Positions 50,853 to 59,214 of a DNA stretch of 64,000 bases are shown one piece after another. Source of the DNA: Chitinophaga eiseniae (GTDB lineage Bacteria > Bacteroidota > Bacteroidia > Chitinophagales > Chitinophagaceae); contig NZ_FUWZ01000006.1 in the NCBI RefSeq assembly GCF_900167135.1, forward strand, positions 62,001-126,000, read 5' to 3'. Position 1 is the stretch's first letter; each line of letters begins with the position of its first letter. Made by a program: the position numbers and the translations under genes. Under the pieces are notes generated by a model. It was not told where the DNA came from. It saw only the letters and a program-made list of their open reading frames with translations, and searched no databases.

Positions 50853-51788
50853 ATGTCACTTTCTGTAAAACACTTACTCGGAATTCGCGATCTGCAGCGC
50901 CAGGATATAGAACTTATTTTTCAAACAGCCGACCAGTTTAAGGAGGTTTTACAAAGGCCGATTAAAAAAGTTCCCACGCTGCGCGACACTACCATCGTTA
51001 ATTTATTTTTTGAGAACTCAACCCGAACCCGCATTTCTTTTGAACTGGCAGAAAAAAGGCTGGGCGCAGATACCATCAATTTCTCTGCTTCCGGTTCTTC
51101 CGTGTCAAAAGGGGAGACGCTGATCGATACGGTCAACAATATCCTGTCCATGAAAGTGGACGTGGTGGTGATGCGTCATTCCGCCAGCGGGGCGCCGCAT
51201 TTCCTGTCGCGCCATATACAGGTGCCCATTCTGAATGCAGGTGACGGTATCAACGAACATCCCACACAGGCCTTGCTGGACGCTTTCTCCATCCGGGAAA
51301 AGCTCGGTGCTGTGGAAGGAAAGAAAGTCGCTATCTGCGGAGATATCATGCATTCGCGTGTGGCCCTTTCCAATATCTACTGTCTGAAAAAACTCGGTGC
51401 GGAAGTTACCGTGGTAGGTCCGCCCACACTTATTCCCAAACACATCGCCGCGGCCCTCGGCGTCAATGTAAGCTACAATATCCGGGAAGCGTTGCAATGG
51501 TGCGATGTGGCCAACGTGCTCCGTATCCAGCTGGAAAGACAAAACACGCCGTTGTTTTCTTCCCTCCGGGAGTACTCGCTGGCATATGGGGTTAACCGTC
51601 AGCTGCTGGACAGCCTCAATAAGGAGATCCTGATCATGCATCCCGGACCGATCAACCGTGGTGTGGAACTGAACTCCGATGTGGCGGACTCCGGCCAGTC
51701 CATCATACTGGACCAGGTAGAAAACGGTGTTGCAGTGAGAATGGCCGCTTTGTACCTGCTGGCGGGCAAAAAACAAGACCTTCAATAA
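50853..51788 (+). CDS. pyrB: Aspartate carbamoyltransferase, catalytic chain
   Basis: A 311-residue enzyme that makes carbamoyl-aspartate in pyrimidine synthesis. The carbamoyl-phosphate motif FENSTRTRISFELAEKRLG, KGETLIDTVNNI, the HPTQALLDAFSIRE motif and HPGPINRGVELNSDVAD are all present, as expected of PyrB. No pyrI regulatory-subunit gene is adjacent. Together with pyrR it forms a pyrimidine pair. It converges on the SusC-like gene across a strong bidirectional terminator. Confidence 0.97.
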   Translation: MSLSVKHLLGIRDLQRQDIELIFQTADQFKEVLQRPIKKVPTLRDTTIVNLFFENSTRTRISFELAEKRLGADTINFSASGSSVSKGETLIDTVNNILSMKVDVVVMRHSASGAPHFLSRHIQVPILNAGDGINEHPTQALLDAFSIREKLGAVEGKKVAICGDIMHSRVALSNIYCLKKLGAEVTVVGPPTLIPKHIAAALGVNVSYNIREALQWCDVANVLRIQLERQNTPLFSSLREYSLAYGVNRQLLDSLNKEILIMHPGPINRGVELNSDVADSGQSIILDQVENGVAVRMAALYLLAGKKQDLQ

Positions 51789-51810
51789 AGTAAACAAACG
51801 ATACAGACTG

Positions 51811-51850
51811 AACGAAACAGGCCGTCTCAAGTGAGACGGCCTGTTTCGTT
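51811..51850. terminator. Bidirectional terminator between pyrB and the SusC-like gene
   Basis: A 19-bp perfect stem (aacgaaacaggccgtctca and its complement) with a 2-base centre; T-rich on both exits. Confidence 0.85.
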
Positions 51851-51851
51851 G

Positions 51852-54800
51852 TTAAAAGGAGGCATTCAGCCCGATCGTATAAGACCGGAAGAACGGATAT
51901 ACATTACCGTTATAACCTCCGGCTTGTTCCGGATCGTAATAACGGATTTTCATCTTTGTGTTTTCCCAGAGGTCCTGTCCGGAGAAATAGAAGCGAAGGC
52001 TCTTGACAGGGACGCGTTTCAGCCATGCTGCCGGCAGATTGTAACCCAGCTGCAGGTTCTTCAGGCGGATGTAGGAGCCGTTCATTACCCAGTGGCTGGA
52101 AGGGACGGTATTCTGTTCATCATGCAGATAGAGGCGTGGAAACAATGCATGGGGGCGCTCTGGTGTCCAGTAATCCTGGTTGATGTCCCAGGGTTGCTGC
52201 CAGCCATCGGTAAACGGAATACTGTAGCGGGGATCAGGCATCACTTTACGGTTGCTGACCCCCTGGAAAAAGATGGAGAACTCCAGGCCTTTCCAGGAGA
52301 AGCCGGCATCGATGCCGTAGGCCAGTTGCGGATCGGTGCTGCCGAGGTAAACCAGGTCGCGGTTATCAATCTGTTGGTCGCCATTGATATCGCGGTATTT
52401 GATATCACCCGGTGCGGCATGGGCGTTTTGGAAAGCATGCTGCTGTACATCGCCGGCCGTCTGGAAATAGCCTTCTGCTATATAACCAAACAGGGATGCG
52501 TAAGGGTAACCGGGAATGCCCACATTCCAGCCAGCCTGTGGCGTTACGCCTTCATTGGCCAGTACTTTCGTCTGGTTGTTGAACAGGTTGGCGTTCAGGT
52601 ACCAGGTAAAAGGCCCATGGCTGCTCCGCCAGCCTGCATTTACCTCCCAGCCCCAGGCCCTCATTTCTCCGGAGTTGAAGCGCAGCGGCCATGCACCGGC
52701 AGTGGAAGGCAACTGTACCGGGATACGCATATCGCGGTTGTGTTTCACAAAATAATCTGCAGATAGGGTGAGCCTCCCACGGAACAGGGTAGCGTCCCAG
52801 CCGTAGTTGTAAGTGGATATATTCTCCCAGCCTGATGCTTGCGGAATGGGGTTCTTATAGACAAATGGTGTAAAAGGACGGTTATATCCGAACGTGAAAG
52901 TACTCAACCGTTCGTCATTGTCGATGCTGTTCCAGCTGTTGACATTGCCTAGCCGGCCCCAGGACCAGCGAAGTTTGAATTCATTGAAAAAATGAAAGGC
53001 ATGGTAAAACCACTCCTCGTTGTTGAGCCGCCATCCGGCAGAGAAGGAGGGGAAGGCCTGCCACTGTTCCATTGCCGGAAAGGCGCTGCTGCGCTGCGAC
53101 AGGCGGCCGCCGATCAGGTTGGCTTCCAGCAGGTAGCGGTTGTCGTAGTTATAGTTGAACTTGCCGAACAATGACAGCAACGTACCGTTGGTAAAGCGGG
53201 TCATGCTGTATTGCGGCGCGCCGTTAAAATGATAGGCGTTGACGTTATCCGGAGAAAGGTCGTAAGACGCGGCCGTGTATTGGTCGGTGTTATAGGTTTC
53301 CTGCGTATAGCCGCCAAGGATATGAATGTTGTGTTTATTGAGCCTGGTGTCATAGTCGGCCAGTAACTGAAGGTTGCCGCCTTTGCCCTGCAGTTTGCTT
53401 TTCTGTAGCAGGCTGTGCTCCTGGAGGGTTTCCACCGGGGCTACCTGGTTCCACAGCTGAATGCTGTTACGCCCCAGGTTGTCGTTCAGGGTGTGTTGCT
53501 GCGGGCTGTATACCAGCCGGAGGGTGAGCCCTTTGGCCAGCAGGCTGTCGGCCCGCAGGGTGAAGACGGCGTCGACGTAGTTGTTTTTTTCTTCGCGGAT
53601 GCCGCCGTCGTGCAGCATGGCGTAGACAGGTGCGCCACCGAAGGCGAGGTGGTTGGTGCCTGGTACAAAAACAGGGACGTTGCCCGGTCCGCGATAAAGT
53701 CCTGCCAGCAGCCCCTGTGGCCCTTCTACGGGTTGAGACGGGGAGAACGTGTTGGTTTGCGCGTAAGACAGGCGTGTTTCGAGACTAATATGTTTACTGA
53801 AGCGATTGTTGAGATTAAAACGGGCGTTTACACGGCGGGTCCTGTCGGGGCCTTCCACAAATAGTCCCTGCCGGCCGAAATAGCCGAAGGAAGCGGAGAA
53901 CTGGTTCAGCGAATCACCGCCTTTCACTGAGAGGTTATAGTTCTGTACGCTGGTTTTCTTTTTGGAAAGCAGCGATAGCTGATCGAAATTATAGTAGTAA
54001 CGGTAGTATCCCGGCTTCGTATAGTCTTCCGCGTAATAGTTACCTTTTTCCATCAGGTCGATTTCTCCTGGTTGCCACGGGGCAAAGCCGCCGGCATTGG
54101 TGGTGGCTTCATTCTCCATGCGCGCCTGTTGGGCGGAAGAAAGGCGGTGCGGGATGCGGATGGGCGTTTCAAAGCCTGCGAGGGTATTGAAGTCGATCGC
54201 CAGTTTACCGGGTTTACCGGTGCGGGTGGTCACCAATACTACGCCACCGGCGCCGCGGGCGCCATAGATAGACGCGGCGGAAGCGTCTTTCAGGATGGAA
54301 ACGGATTCAATGTCATCGGGGTTCAGGACAGCCAGTGAGCCGGGGACGCCGTCGATGATGACGGGCGTGTTGTTGCTGCCGGAGTTGACGCCGCGCACCT
54401 GAATGTTAAAGCCTTCTTTGCCGGGCTGACCGTTGCTGCGGGTAACCACCAGGCCGGTGGCGGTGCCCTGCAGGGCCGCAATGACGTTGGGGACCGGCCT
54501 GCTTTTTAGCCGGGCGCCGTCTACCTGAGCAATGGCGCCGGTGATGTTGGCGCGTTTTTGCAGGCCGTATCCGAGCACAACGAGCTCGTTGAGTTTTTTC
54601 AGGTCGGGTTGCAGGGTGACGGAGATGTTGTGGCGGTCGCGAACGGCGATTTCCTTGGTTTCGAAGCCGATCAGCGACACAGAGAGGACCGCTTGTCCGG
54701 AGGCGAGTTCTACTTTGAAGCTGCCGTTTTCACTGGTAGCGGTACCATTGGAGGTGCCTTTTTCCCGCAGGGACACGCCGCTGAGGGGTTCCTGCCCGTC

Positions 54801-55241
54801 CGTCACGACACCGGTAACGAGCCACCGGTTGCTGTTGGCCGGCCGGTCGTTGGTAACGGGTACGTCTGTATGTACTGCATTCTGTGGGATGACGATGATT
54901 TGTCCGTCTCTGACTTCCACTTTATAGCGGGTGGTAGGGAAGAGCTGGCGCAGTACGTCCTGCAGGAGTGCGTGGTGTACGTGAATGCTGACGCCTTTGC
55001 GGGTCTCCAGTTCATCAGTGGAAATGGCGAAGGTATAGCGGGTTTGTTTTTCGATGTCACGGATAACTGTCTTCAGGCTGGCATTGACATATTGAAGGGA
55101 AATTCTTTTCGGTTGGGCATCAGGGGTTTGAGCGGCTGCGAGGGAGCCGGTAAAAACCAGGATAACAAAGTATAAGAGGAAGACAGGCACGCACCTTGAC
55201 CTGGTATAAGAGCGCGGCACCTGTAGCATAGCATGCTGCAT
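51852..55241 (-). CDS. SusC/RagA-type TonB-linked outer-membrane protein
   Basis: A 1129-residue nutrient importer. A signal ends near GSLAAAQ; then come an STN domain (about 45-115, ISLQYVNASLKTVIRDIEKQ), a carboxypeptidase-like domain (about 135-215, VTGVVTDGQEPLSGVSLREK), the SusC plug with NELVVLGYGLQKRANITGAI and NTPVIIDGVPGSLAVLNPDD, IYGARGAGGVVLVTTRTGK, and the 22-strand barrel ending YTIGLNASF. It lies 22 bases downstream of a FecR gene. No SusD gene follows: the gene ends 63 bases from convergent pyrB. I use ATG 55241; a TTG at 55247 and ATG at 55229 are alternatives. Confidence 0.92.
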   Translation of the reverse strand: MQHAMLQVPRSYTRSRCVPVFLLYFVILVFTGSLAAAQTPDAQPKRISLQYVNASLKTVIRDIEKQTRYTFAISTDELETRKGVSIHVHHALLQDVLRQLFPTTRYKVEVRDGQIIVIPQNAVHTDVPVTNDRPANSNRWLVTGVVTDGQEPLSGVSLREKGTSNGTATSENGSFKVELASGQAVLSVSLIGFETKEIAVRDRHNISVTLQPDLKKLNELVVLGYGLQKRANITGAIAQVDGARLKSRPVPNVIAALQGTATGLVVTRSNGQPGKEGFNIQVRGVNSGSNNTPVIIDGVPGSLAVLNPDDIESVSILKDASAASIYGARGAGGVVLVTTRTGKPGKLAIDFNTLAGFETPIRIPHRLSSAQQARMENEATTNAGGFAPWQPGEIDLMEKGNYYAEDYTKPGYYRYYYNFDQLSLLSKKKTSVQNYNLSVKGGDSLNQFSASFGYFGRQGLFVEGPDRTRRVNARFNLNNRFSKHISLETRLSYAQTNTFSPSQPVEGPQGLLAGLYRGPGNVPVFVPGTNHLAFGGAPVYAMLHDGGIREEKNNYVDAVFTLRADSLLAKGLTLRLVYSPQQHTLNDNLGRNSIQLWNQVAPVETLQEHSLLQKSKLQGKGGNLQLLADYDTRLNKHNIHILGGYTQETYNTDQYTAASYDLSPDNVNAYHFNGAPQYSMTRFTNGTLLSLFGKFNYNYDNRYLLEANLIGGRLSQRSSAFPAMEQWQAFPSFSAGWRLNNEEWFYHAFHFFNEFKLRWSWGRLGNVNSWNSIDNDERLSTFTFGYNRPFTPFVYKNPIPQASGWENISTYNYGWDATLFRGRLTLSADYFVKHNRDMRIPVQLPSTAGAWPLRFNSGEMRAWGWEVNAGWRSSHGPFTWYLNANLFNNQTKVLANEGVTPQAGWNVGIPGYPYASLFGYIAEGYFQTAGDVQQHAFQNAHAAPGDIKYRDINGDQQIDNRDLVYLGSTDPQLAYGIDAGFSWKGLEFSIFFQGVSNRKVMPDPRYSIPFTDGWQQPWDINQDYWTPERPHALFPRLYLHDEQNTVPSSHWVMNGSYIRLKNLQLGYNLPAAWLKRVPVKSLRFYFSGQDLWENTKMKIRYYDPEQAGGYNGNVYPFFRSYTIGLNASF

Positions 55242-55263
55242 AAGCAAGAGGGTCGGGCGCCGG

Positions 55264-56265
55264 TTAGTAGATTTCTACCAGGTTGTCTTTATGGGTGATG
55301 TTGATTTGAAGTGTTTTCCGCATAATGTCCAGTACTTCCTCCAGCGGCATATTGGGGAAGGTGGCCAGCAATTTTTTGTCGTTCAGCTGCTGATTGCTGA
55401 TGTCTACCTGTACATGGTAAAAATCGGACAAGGCCGCGGCTACTTCGGTGAGCGGGGCATCATCGAAGGTGAGGGTCCTTGTTCTCCAGGCCAGGATGTT
55501 ATTGTTTTTCTTATAAAACCGGGTGTCGATGGTGCTGCCATGGCGGGCGAGGGAAGCTTCCTGACCGGGTGTCAGGATAACTTTTTTATCGGAGCCTTTG
55601 CCCTTGTAGGCGGCGCTTACTTTCCCGGACTGTACGAACACTTTCACACCGGAACCGGCTGCTTTTACGTTGAAAGCGGTGCCCAGTACTTCCACCTCTA
55701 CGTCGGGTGCGTCTACGGTGAAGGGGAGGGCATCGTTTTTCACGACGTCAAAGAAAGCCTCTCCCTTGTCTATTTTGATATGGCGGTTGTTTTTGCCAAA
55801 AGTACGGGAGTAGCGGACGGTGCTGTGTGCGTTAATATATACCATAGAGCCGTCCGGCAAGTGGAGGCTGTCGAGGTTTTGTGCGGTGGTAATGGTTTTA
55901 TAGCTGCCGGGGCCGAGCCAGGTCCAGGTAAGGCCAATGGCAAGTACGGCTGCAGCGGCCCACCAGTAACGGGCTTTCATCTGAAAGACGCGTGTATTGC
56001 GGGAGGCGGCAGTAGCTGTGGCGCTGGTAGTAGTGGTGGATGGCAGGGCGTCGAGGGTAGCATTCAGCTGTAGCCACTGGCCCTGGGTGTCGAAGGCAGA
56101 TGCTGCCGGGAGCGGATCTCCCTGCCACATCGCTTTCATATCCAGAAAAATATCCAGATTAGCGGTGTCCTGCTGTATCCAGTCATTGAGCTGCTGTTTA
56201 TGCTGCTCGTTGTCCGGATCTTCCAGGTAACGGATCACTATATCTATATCAGTTTTCTTATTCAT
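55264..56265 (-). CDS. FecR family anti-sigma factor
   Basis: A 333-residue inner-membrane regulator. The cytoplasmic part starts DIDIVIRYLEDPDNEQHKQQ; one helix at about residues 100-120 (YWWAAAAVLAIGLTWTWLG) is followed by the FecR domain (LHLPDGSMVYINAHSTVRYS, IKIDKGEAFFDVVKNDALPF, VEVLGTAFNVKA) and DUF4974 (PLTEVAAALSDFYHVQVDIS, LEEVLDIMRKTLQINITH). It should hold the adjacent sigma factor until the SusC-like receptor signals through its STN domain. Confidence 0.93.
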   Translation of the reverse strand: MNKKTDIDIVIRYLEDPDNEQHKQQLNDWIQQDTANLDIFLDMKAMWQGDPLPAASAFDTQGQWLQLNATLDALPSTTTTSATATAASRNTRVFQMKARYWWAAAAVLAIGLTWTWLGPGSYKTITTAQNLDSLHLPDGSMVYINAHSTVRYSRTFGKNNRHIKIDKGEAFFDVVKNDALPFTVDAPDVEVEVLGTAFNVKAAGSGVKVFVQSGKVSAAYKGKGSDKKVILTPGQEASLARHGSTIDTRFYKKNNNILAWRTRTLTFDDAPLTEVAAALSDFYHVQVDISNQQLNDKKLLATFPNMPLEEVLDIMRKTLQINITHKDNLVEIY

Positions 56266-56336
56266 GGCTACTTATTAACTATACAATCGGAAAAGATGTT
56301 ACCATTAGTGGAACCCCAAAAAAATTCTGGTTGTTT

Positions 56337-56879
56337 TTATTCTTTGTTGATCAGCACCACCCGTAATTTCTTCAGCGCGGTAGTAAGGTGAGCATATACT
56401 GTATTAATAGAGATGTTCAGTTGCGCTGCGATTTCCGCGGGGGACAGGCCTTTGAGGCGGCTCATTTCAAACACGCGGCGGCATTGGTCCGGCAGCTTGT
56501 CGAGAGCCGACCGGTACTGGGCTTCCAGCTCCTTGTGTTCCAGCATGGAATGGGAGGTCTCTGCCGGAGCGGCTGTCAGTAACTGTTCCTTTGCATATAC
56601 TTCTTTCCGTTGTTCCTTTTTGATGCGGTTCAGACAGGTGTTGACTGTCGCGCGGGCCAGGTAATGATTGATGGGGGCCCTTTCATCCAGGTTTTCCGCA
56701 CCTTTCCACAAATTGAGGAATACATCCTGCACCATGTCATTGGCATCATCTTCATCTTTTACATAGCGAAAGGCAATATTATACATAGAAGGAGCGAACT
56801 GTTTGAAGACTGCTTCAAACACCGCTTTATTCCTGCTTCTGATGCCTTTTACTATTTCGTCGTTACTTAGTTGCAACAT
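56337..56879 (-). CDS. ECF RNA polymerase sigma factor
   Basis: A 180-residue ECF sigma of the Bacteroidota FecI-like group. Region 2: AVFKQFAPSMYNIAFRYVKD and DANDMVQDVFLNLWKGAENL; region 4: LPDQCRRVFEMSRLKGLSPA and AAQLNISINTVYAHLTTALK. It heads the leftward sigma-FecR-SusC operon. A box TATCTTCG at 56913-56906 (minus strand), close to the TAnnTTTG consensus, lies 26 bases before the ATG. Confidence 0.92.
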   Translation of the reverse strand: MLQLSNDEIVKGIRSRNKAVFEAVFKQFAPSMYNIAFRYVKDEDDANDMVQDVFLNLWKGAENLDERAPINHYLARATVNTCLNRIKKEQRKEVYAKEQLLTAAPAETSHSMLEHKELEAQYRSALDKLPDQCRRVFEMSRLKGLSPAEIAAQLNISINTVYAHLTTALKKLRVVLINKE

Positions 56880-57110
56880 GCTTTGATCTTTTGTTTCCGC
56901 CAGTGCGAAGATAAATTTTAATCACTTCGCATTCAGTATTTCCGGAATTTTTTGTCTTTAACATTTCTTTCACTAATGGTAAGTGCATTGTCGAATGTAT
57001 TGTTAGTATACAGCCGGTTAATGAATTGCTGCAGTATCGCAAAAATCATGCACAATCAACTGGTTACACGGTTGTCATCATTATTTTAACCATACAAAAA
57101 ATTGAATGCC

Positions 57111-57725
57111 ATGAAAAAAACAATCACAGGAATGCTCGCTTTAGCTGCAATGGTAGTAGGGATGTCTTCGTTTAAGAGTGCTGATGCAACGACTGTAAAG
57201 TCTTTGGATAGCGCTTCAGTTAGAATGGACTCACTGATGTCTGTTGACTCAGTAGCGCGTTTTGATTCCCTTTCCACCGGGATAGATTCGCTGATGGGTC
57301 TGGATTCCATTGCCGGTATTGATTCAGTGGCCCGCATCGATTCTTTCGCCCGCGTAGACTCTTTTACCCGCGTAGATTCCTTCTCCCGTATTGATTCTGT
57401 GTCCAGGATGGACTCTCTTTTCCGTAACGACTCCCTGCGTATGGATTCCGTAAAAGGTATGGATTCTCTCCGTACTGTTGAAGGCGGCTCCATTAGCGGT
57501 AAAGTTACACCTGCCGACGGCGCTGCTGAAGTAGAAGCGGACAACGGTACTGAAAAACTGAAAGGTGCCGTTGCACAGGGCGCTTTCGCAATTCCGGCCG
57601 CCAAAGCTGGTACTTATACCATCACCATCGTAGGTAAAGCGCCTTATAAAAGCGCTATTATCAAGGATGTTAAAGTAGAGGATGGTAAAGCTACCGATCT
57701 CGGCGAAATTAAGCTGGAACAATAA
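57111..57725 (+). CDS. Secreted protein with Asp-Ser hexapeptide repeat and carboxypeptidase-regulatory-like domain
   Basis: A 204-residue exported protein. After signal MKKTITGMLALAAMVVGMSS comes a tandem repeat at residues 39-120 in which the pair Asp-Ser recurs about every six residues, fourteen times, in the pattern hydrophobic-D-S-hydrophobic-x-R/G (for example VARIDSFARVDSFTRVDSFS). Residues 126-204 look like a small Ig-like carboxypeptidase-regulatory domain (SISGKVTPADGAAEVEADNG, AGTYTITIVGKAPYKSAI). I do not recognise the repeat family. The ATG at 57111 is chosen over a TTG at 57102. It is a single gene with a terminator. Confidence 0.75.
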   Translation: MKKTITGMLALAAMVVGMSSFKSADATTVKSLDSASVRMDSLMSVDSVARFDSLSTGIDSLMGLDSIAGIDSVARIDSFARVDSFTRVDSFSRIDSVSRMDSLFRNDSLRMDSVKGMDSLRTVEGGSISGKVTPADGAAEVEADNGTEKLKGAVAQGAFAIPAAKAGTYTITIVGKAPYKSAIIKDVKVEDGKATDLGEIKLEQ

Positions 57726-57788
57726 ATCTGTATAGCATCCAACAATTCAATAGCATCCTAAAATGGAAACCCATTTTGGTTTGATCTC

Positions 57789-57817
57789 AGGGGAGCTTTT
57801 TCGGCCCCCCTTTTTTT
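57789..57817 (+). terminator. Terminator after the Asp-Ser repeat gene
   Basis: A G-run (gggg at 57790-57793) pairs with a C-run (57804-57810), followed by seven T. Confidence 0.7.
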
Positions 57818-57934
57818 ATGCCCATAAGTGGAAATAATTTAGTTATATGTGTATTTTGTGGATTTATTTTATATAATTGAATAAAAAAATGAGTTATAAT
57901 GCAATAATTATTTTTTCAGTTTGAAAAACTTTCC

Positions 57935-58072
57935 TACATTTGTTCCTGTATTCGCATCGGAATGAATTTTTTATTTTATCCATGTCCGTTTGTTAAAGCC
58001 CCAGAAAAAGAGCCGGAAACGGCTCTTTCTTCCAAACCCTGGTTTTTGACGGATTGGAGCAAATGCACTTAA
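57935..58072 (+). other. Candidate short transcript: -7 box, GAAA-loop hairpin and 36-codon frame
   Basis: In the 439-base gap before the toxin-like gene there is a TACATTTG box (57935-57942), a 9-bp hairpin aaagagccg-gaaa-cggctcttt (58007-58028) with a GNRA tetraloop, and an overlapping 36-codon frame from ATG 57962 to TAA 58072. Any of these could mark a small RNA or peptide; none is proved. The rest of the gap is AT-rich without features. Confidence 0.3.
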
Positions 58073-58093
58073 AGGTTATTTTACAGGTTACAT

Positions 58094-58119
58094 ATAGCTG
58101 TCATATATAATAGCTGTCA
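58094..58119. promoter_or_regulatory. Direct repeat upstream of the toxin-antitoxin-like genes
   Basis: atagctgtca occurs at 58094-58103 and 58110-58119, 16 bases apart; a related ctgaca follows at about 58137. It is a plausible operator for the XRE protein encoded downstream. Confidence 0.45.
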
Positions 58120-58164
58120 CATCAACCAACCATTATCTGACATCGTTAAACCCAACTGATCTAA

Positions 58165-58644
58165 GTGAATTACGAAATCATCGAGATGCAGCAGTTCTCC
58201 GGGAAGCGCGCTGGTATTTATTCTGTTATGATTGCGGACGACAATCTGACATTGTTTGAGCATTTTGTGAAAGCGCATGTAAGGGATTATGCCCTGGAAG
58301 TAAGGAGCATTACCCAGTATCTTTCTTATATTGGAAACCGGTACGGGATGCAGAGCAGGTTCTTTAAAGTGGATCGGGGGATGCCCCAGGACGGGGTTTG
58401 TGTTTTGTTTGATCACCCGGAGAAAAAGCTCCGGTTATATTGTTACCGGGTGGGCACGGCAGCACTGATTATAGGAGGAGGCATGCCCAGGCCAGGCAGA
58501 AGGGGCGGGGAGGGAGTGCCGGAAAAAATGCTGGCCAGTATCTCGCAGGATATCCGCCGCAAAATCCGGGCAGGAGATATTTACTGGTCGGCGCAGGAAG
58601 CCCGGCTGTGTGGAGATCTGGTGTTCAGGACAGAAGAAAAATAA
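58165..58644 (+). CDS. Putative HigB/RelE-like toxin of a toxin-antitoxin locus
   Basis: A 159-residue basic cytoplasmic protein starting with GTG. The central part KLRLYCYRVGTAALIIGGGM resembles HigB/Gp49-like toxins of Bacteroidota, in which a KLR-x-YC-x-R-x-G strand pair and an IGGG turn recur, followed by a helical region (MLASISQDIRRKIRAGD) and IYWSAQEARLCGDLVF. The next gene is an XRE-type regulator, the toxin-first order of higBA. Function is inferred from this pairing and partial motif match. It is longer than classic HigB proteins (about 100 residues). Confidence 0.55.
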   Translation: MNYEIIEMQQFSGKRAGIYSVMIADDNLTLFEHFVKAHVRDYALEVRSITQYLSYIGNRYGMQSRFFKVDRGMPQDGVCVLFDHPEKKLRLYCYRVGTAALIIGGGMPRPGRRGGEGVPEKMLASISQDIRRKIRAGDIYWSAQEARLCGDLVFRTEEK

Positions 58645-58717
58645 CAGGAGCAGCGGGAAGCAGCCGCTACTGAGGACATCGTTATCGGTTAGAACAGACG
58701 GAAAATAATTTGAACAA

Positions 58718-59110
58718 ATGGAAAACAATCATCAGGGCGCCAGGAAATACAGCAGTAAAATTATCGCCGATGTGATGGCCAGCATCACGCCGCTGGAGAG
58801 CCTTCAGGTGGAAACCCGCTTTGCGCTGGCGGGCCGTATCGCCGGGATCATGGACAGTCGGCATATGTCCAACAAGGAGCTGGCGTCCCGGATGGGCAAA
58901 AACCCTTCTGAGATTTCGCGCTGGCTGAGCGGTACCCATAACTTTACCCTGGATACGCTGTCGGAAATTGCCATTGCGCTGGAAGTGCCGGTGGCGACTT
59001 TCTTTTCGCCGGCACAACCCCGCGTAGTCAGGGATGTGCGGCTGACTGTCCGCTCGGGAAATATCCCGAAAGACATCATTTCATTTTCACCGGTGACAAA
59101 CATTCGCTGA
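58718..59110 (+). CDS. XRE-family HTH protein, probable antitoxin with C-terminal extension
   Basis: A 130-residue protein. Residues about 34-96 form a Cro/C1-type helix-turn-helix (IAGIMDSRHMSNKELASRMG, KNPSEISRWLSGTHNFTLDT, LSEIAIALEVPVATFF). About 34 residues follow (PAQPRVVRDVRLTVRSGNIP and on) that are not part of the HTH. It is likely the antitoxin and autorepressor of the upstream toxin-like gene (73 bases apart). In toxin-antitoxin-chaperone systems such a C-terminal tail is the chaperone-addiction segment; since a SecB-like gene follows, the same is proposed here. Confidence 0.7.
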   Translation: MENNHQGARKYSSKIIADVMASITPLESLQVETRFALAGRIAGIMDSRHMSNKELASRMGKNPSEISRWLSGTHNFTLDTLSEIAIALEVPVATFFSPAQPRVVRDVRLTVRSGNIPKDIISFSPVTNIR

Positions 59111-59214
59111 TAAGGCCGATCGTTGCGGATGTTTGCTGCCATGCAGTAACATTTTAACGGAACCACCTGAAACGGAAGAGTGGCATTATCCGAATTTATT
59201 GCCAATTTACGCTC

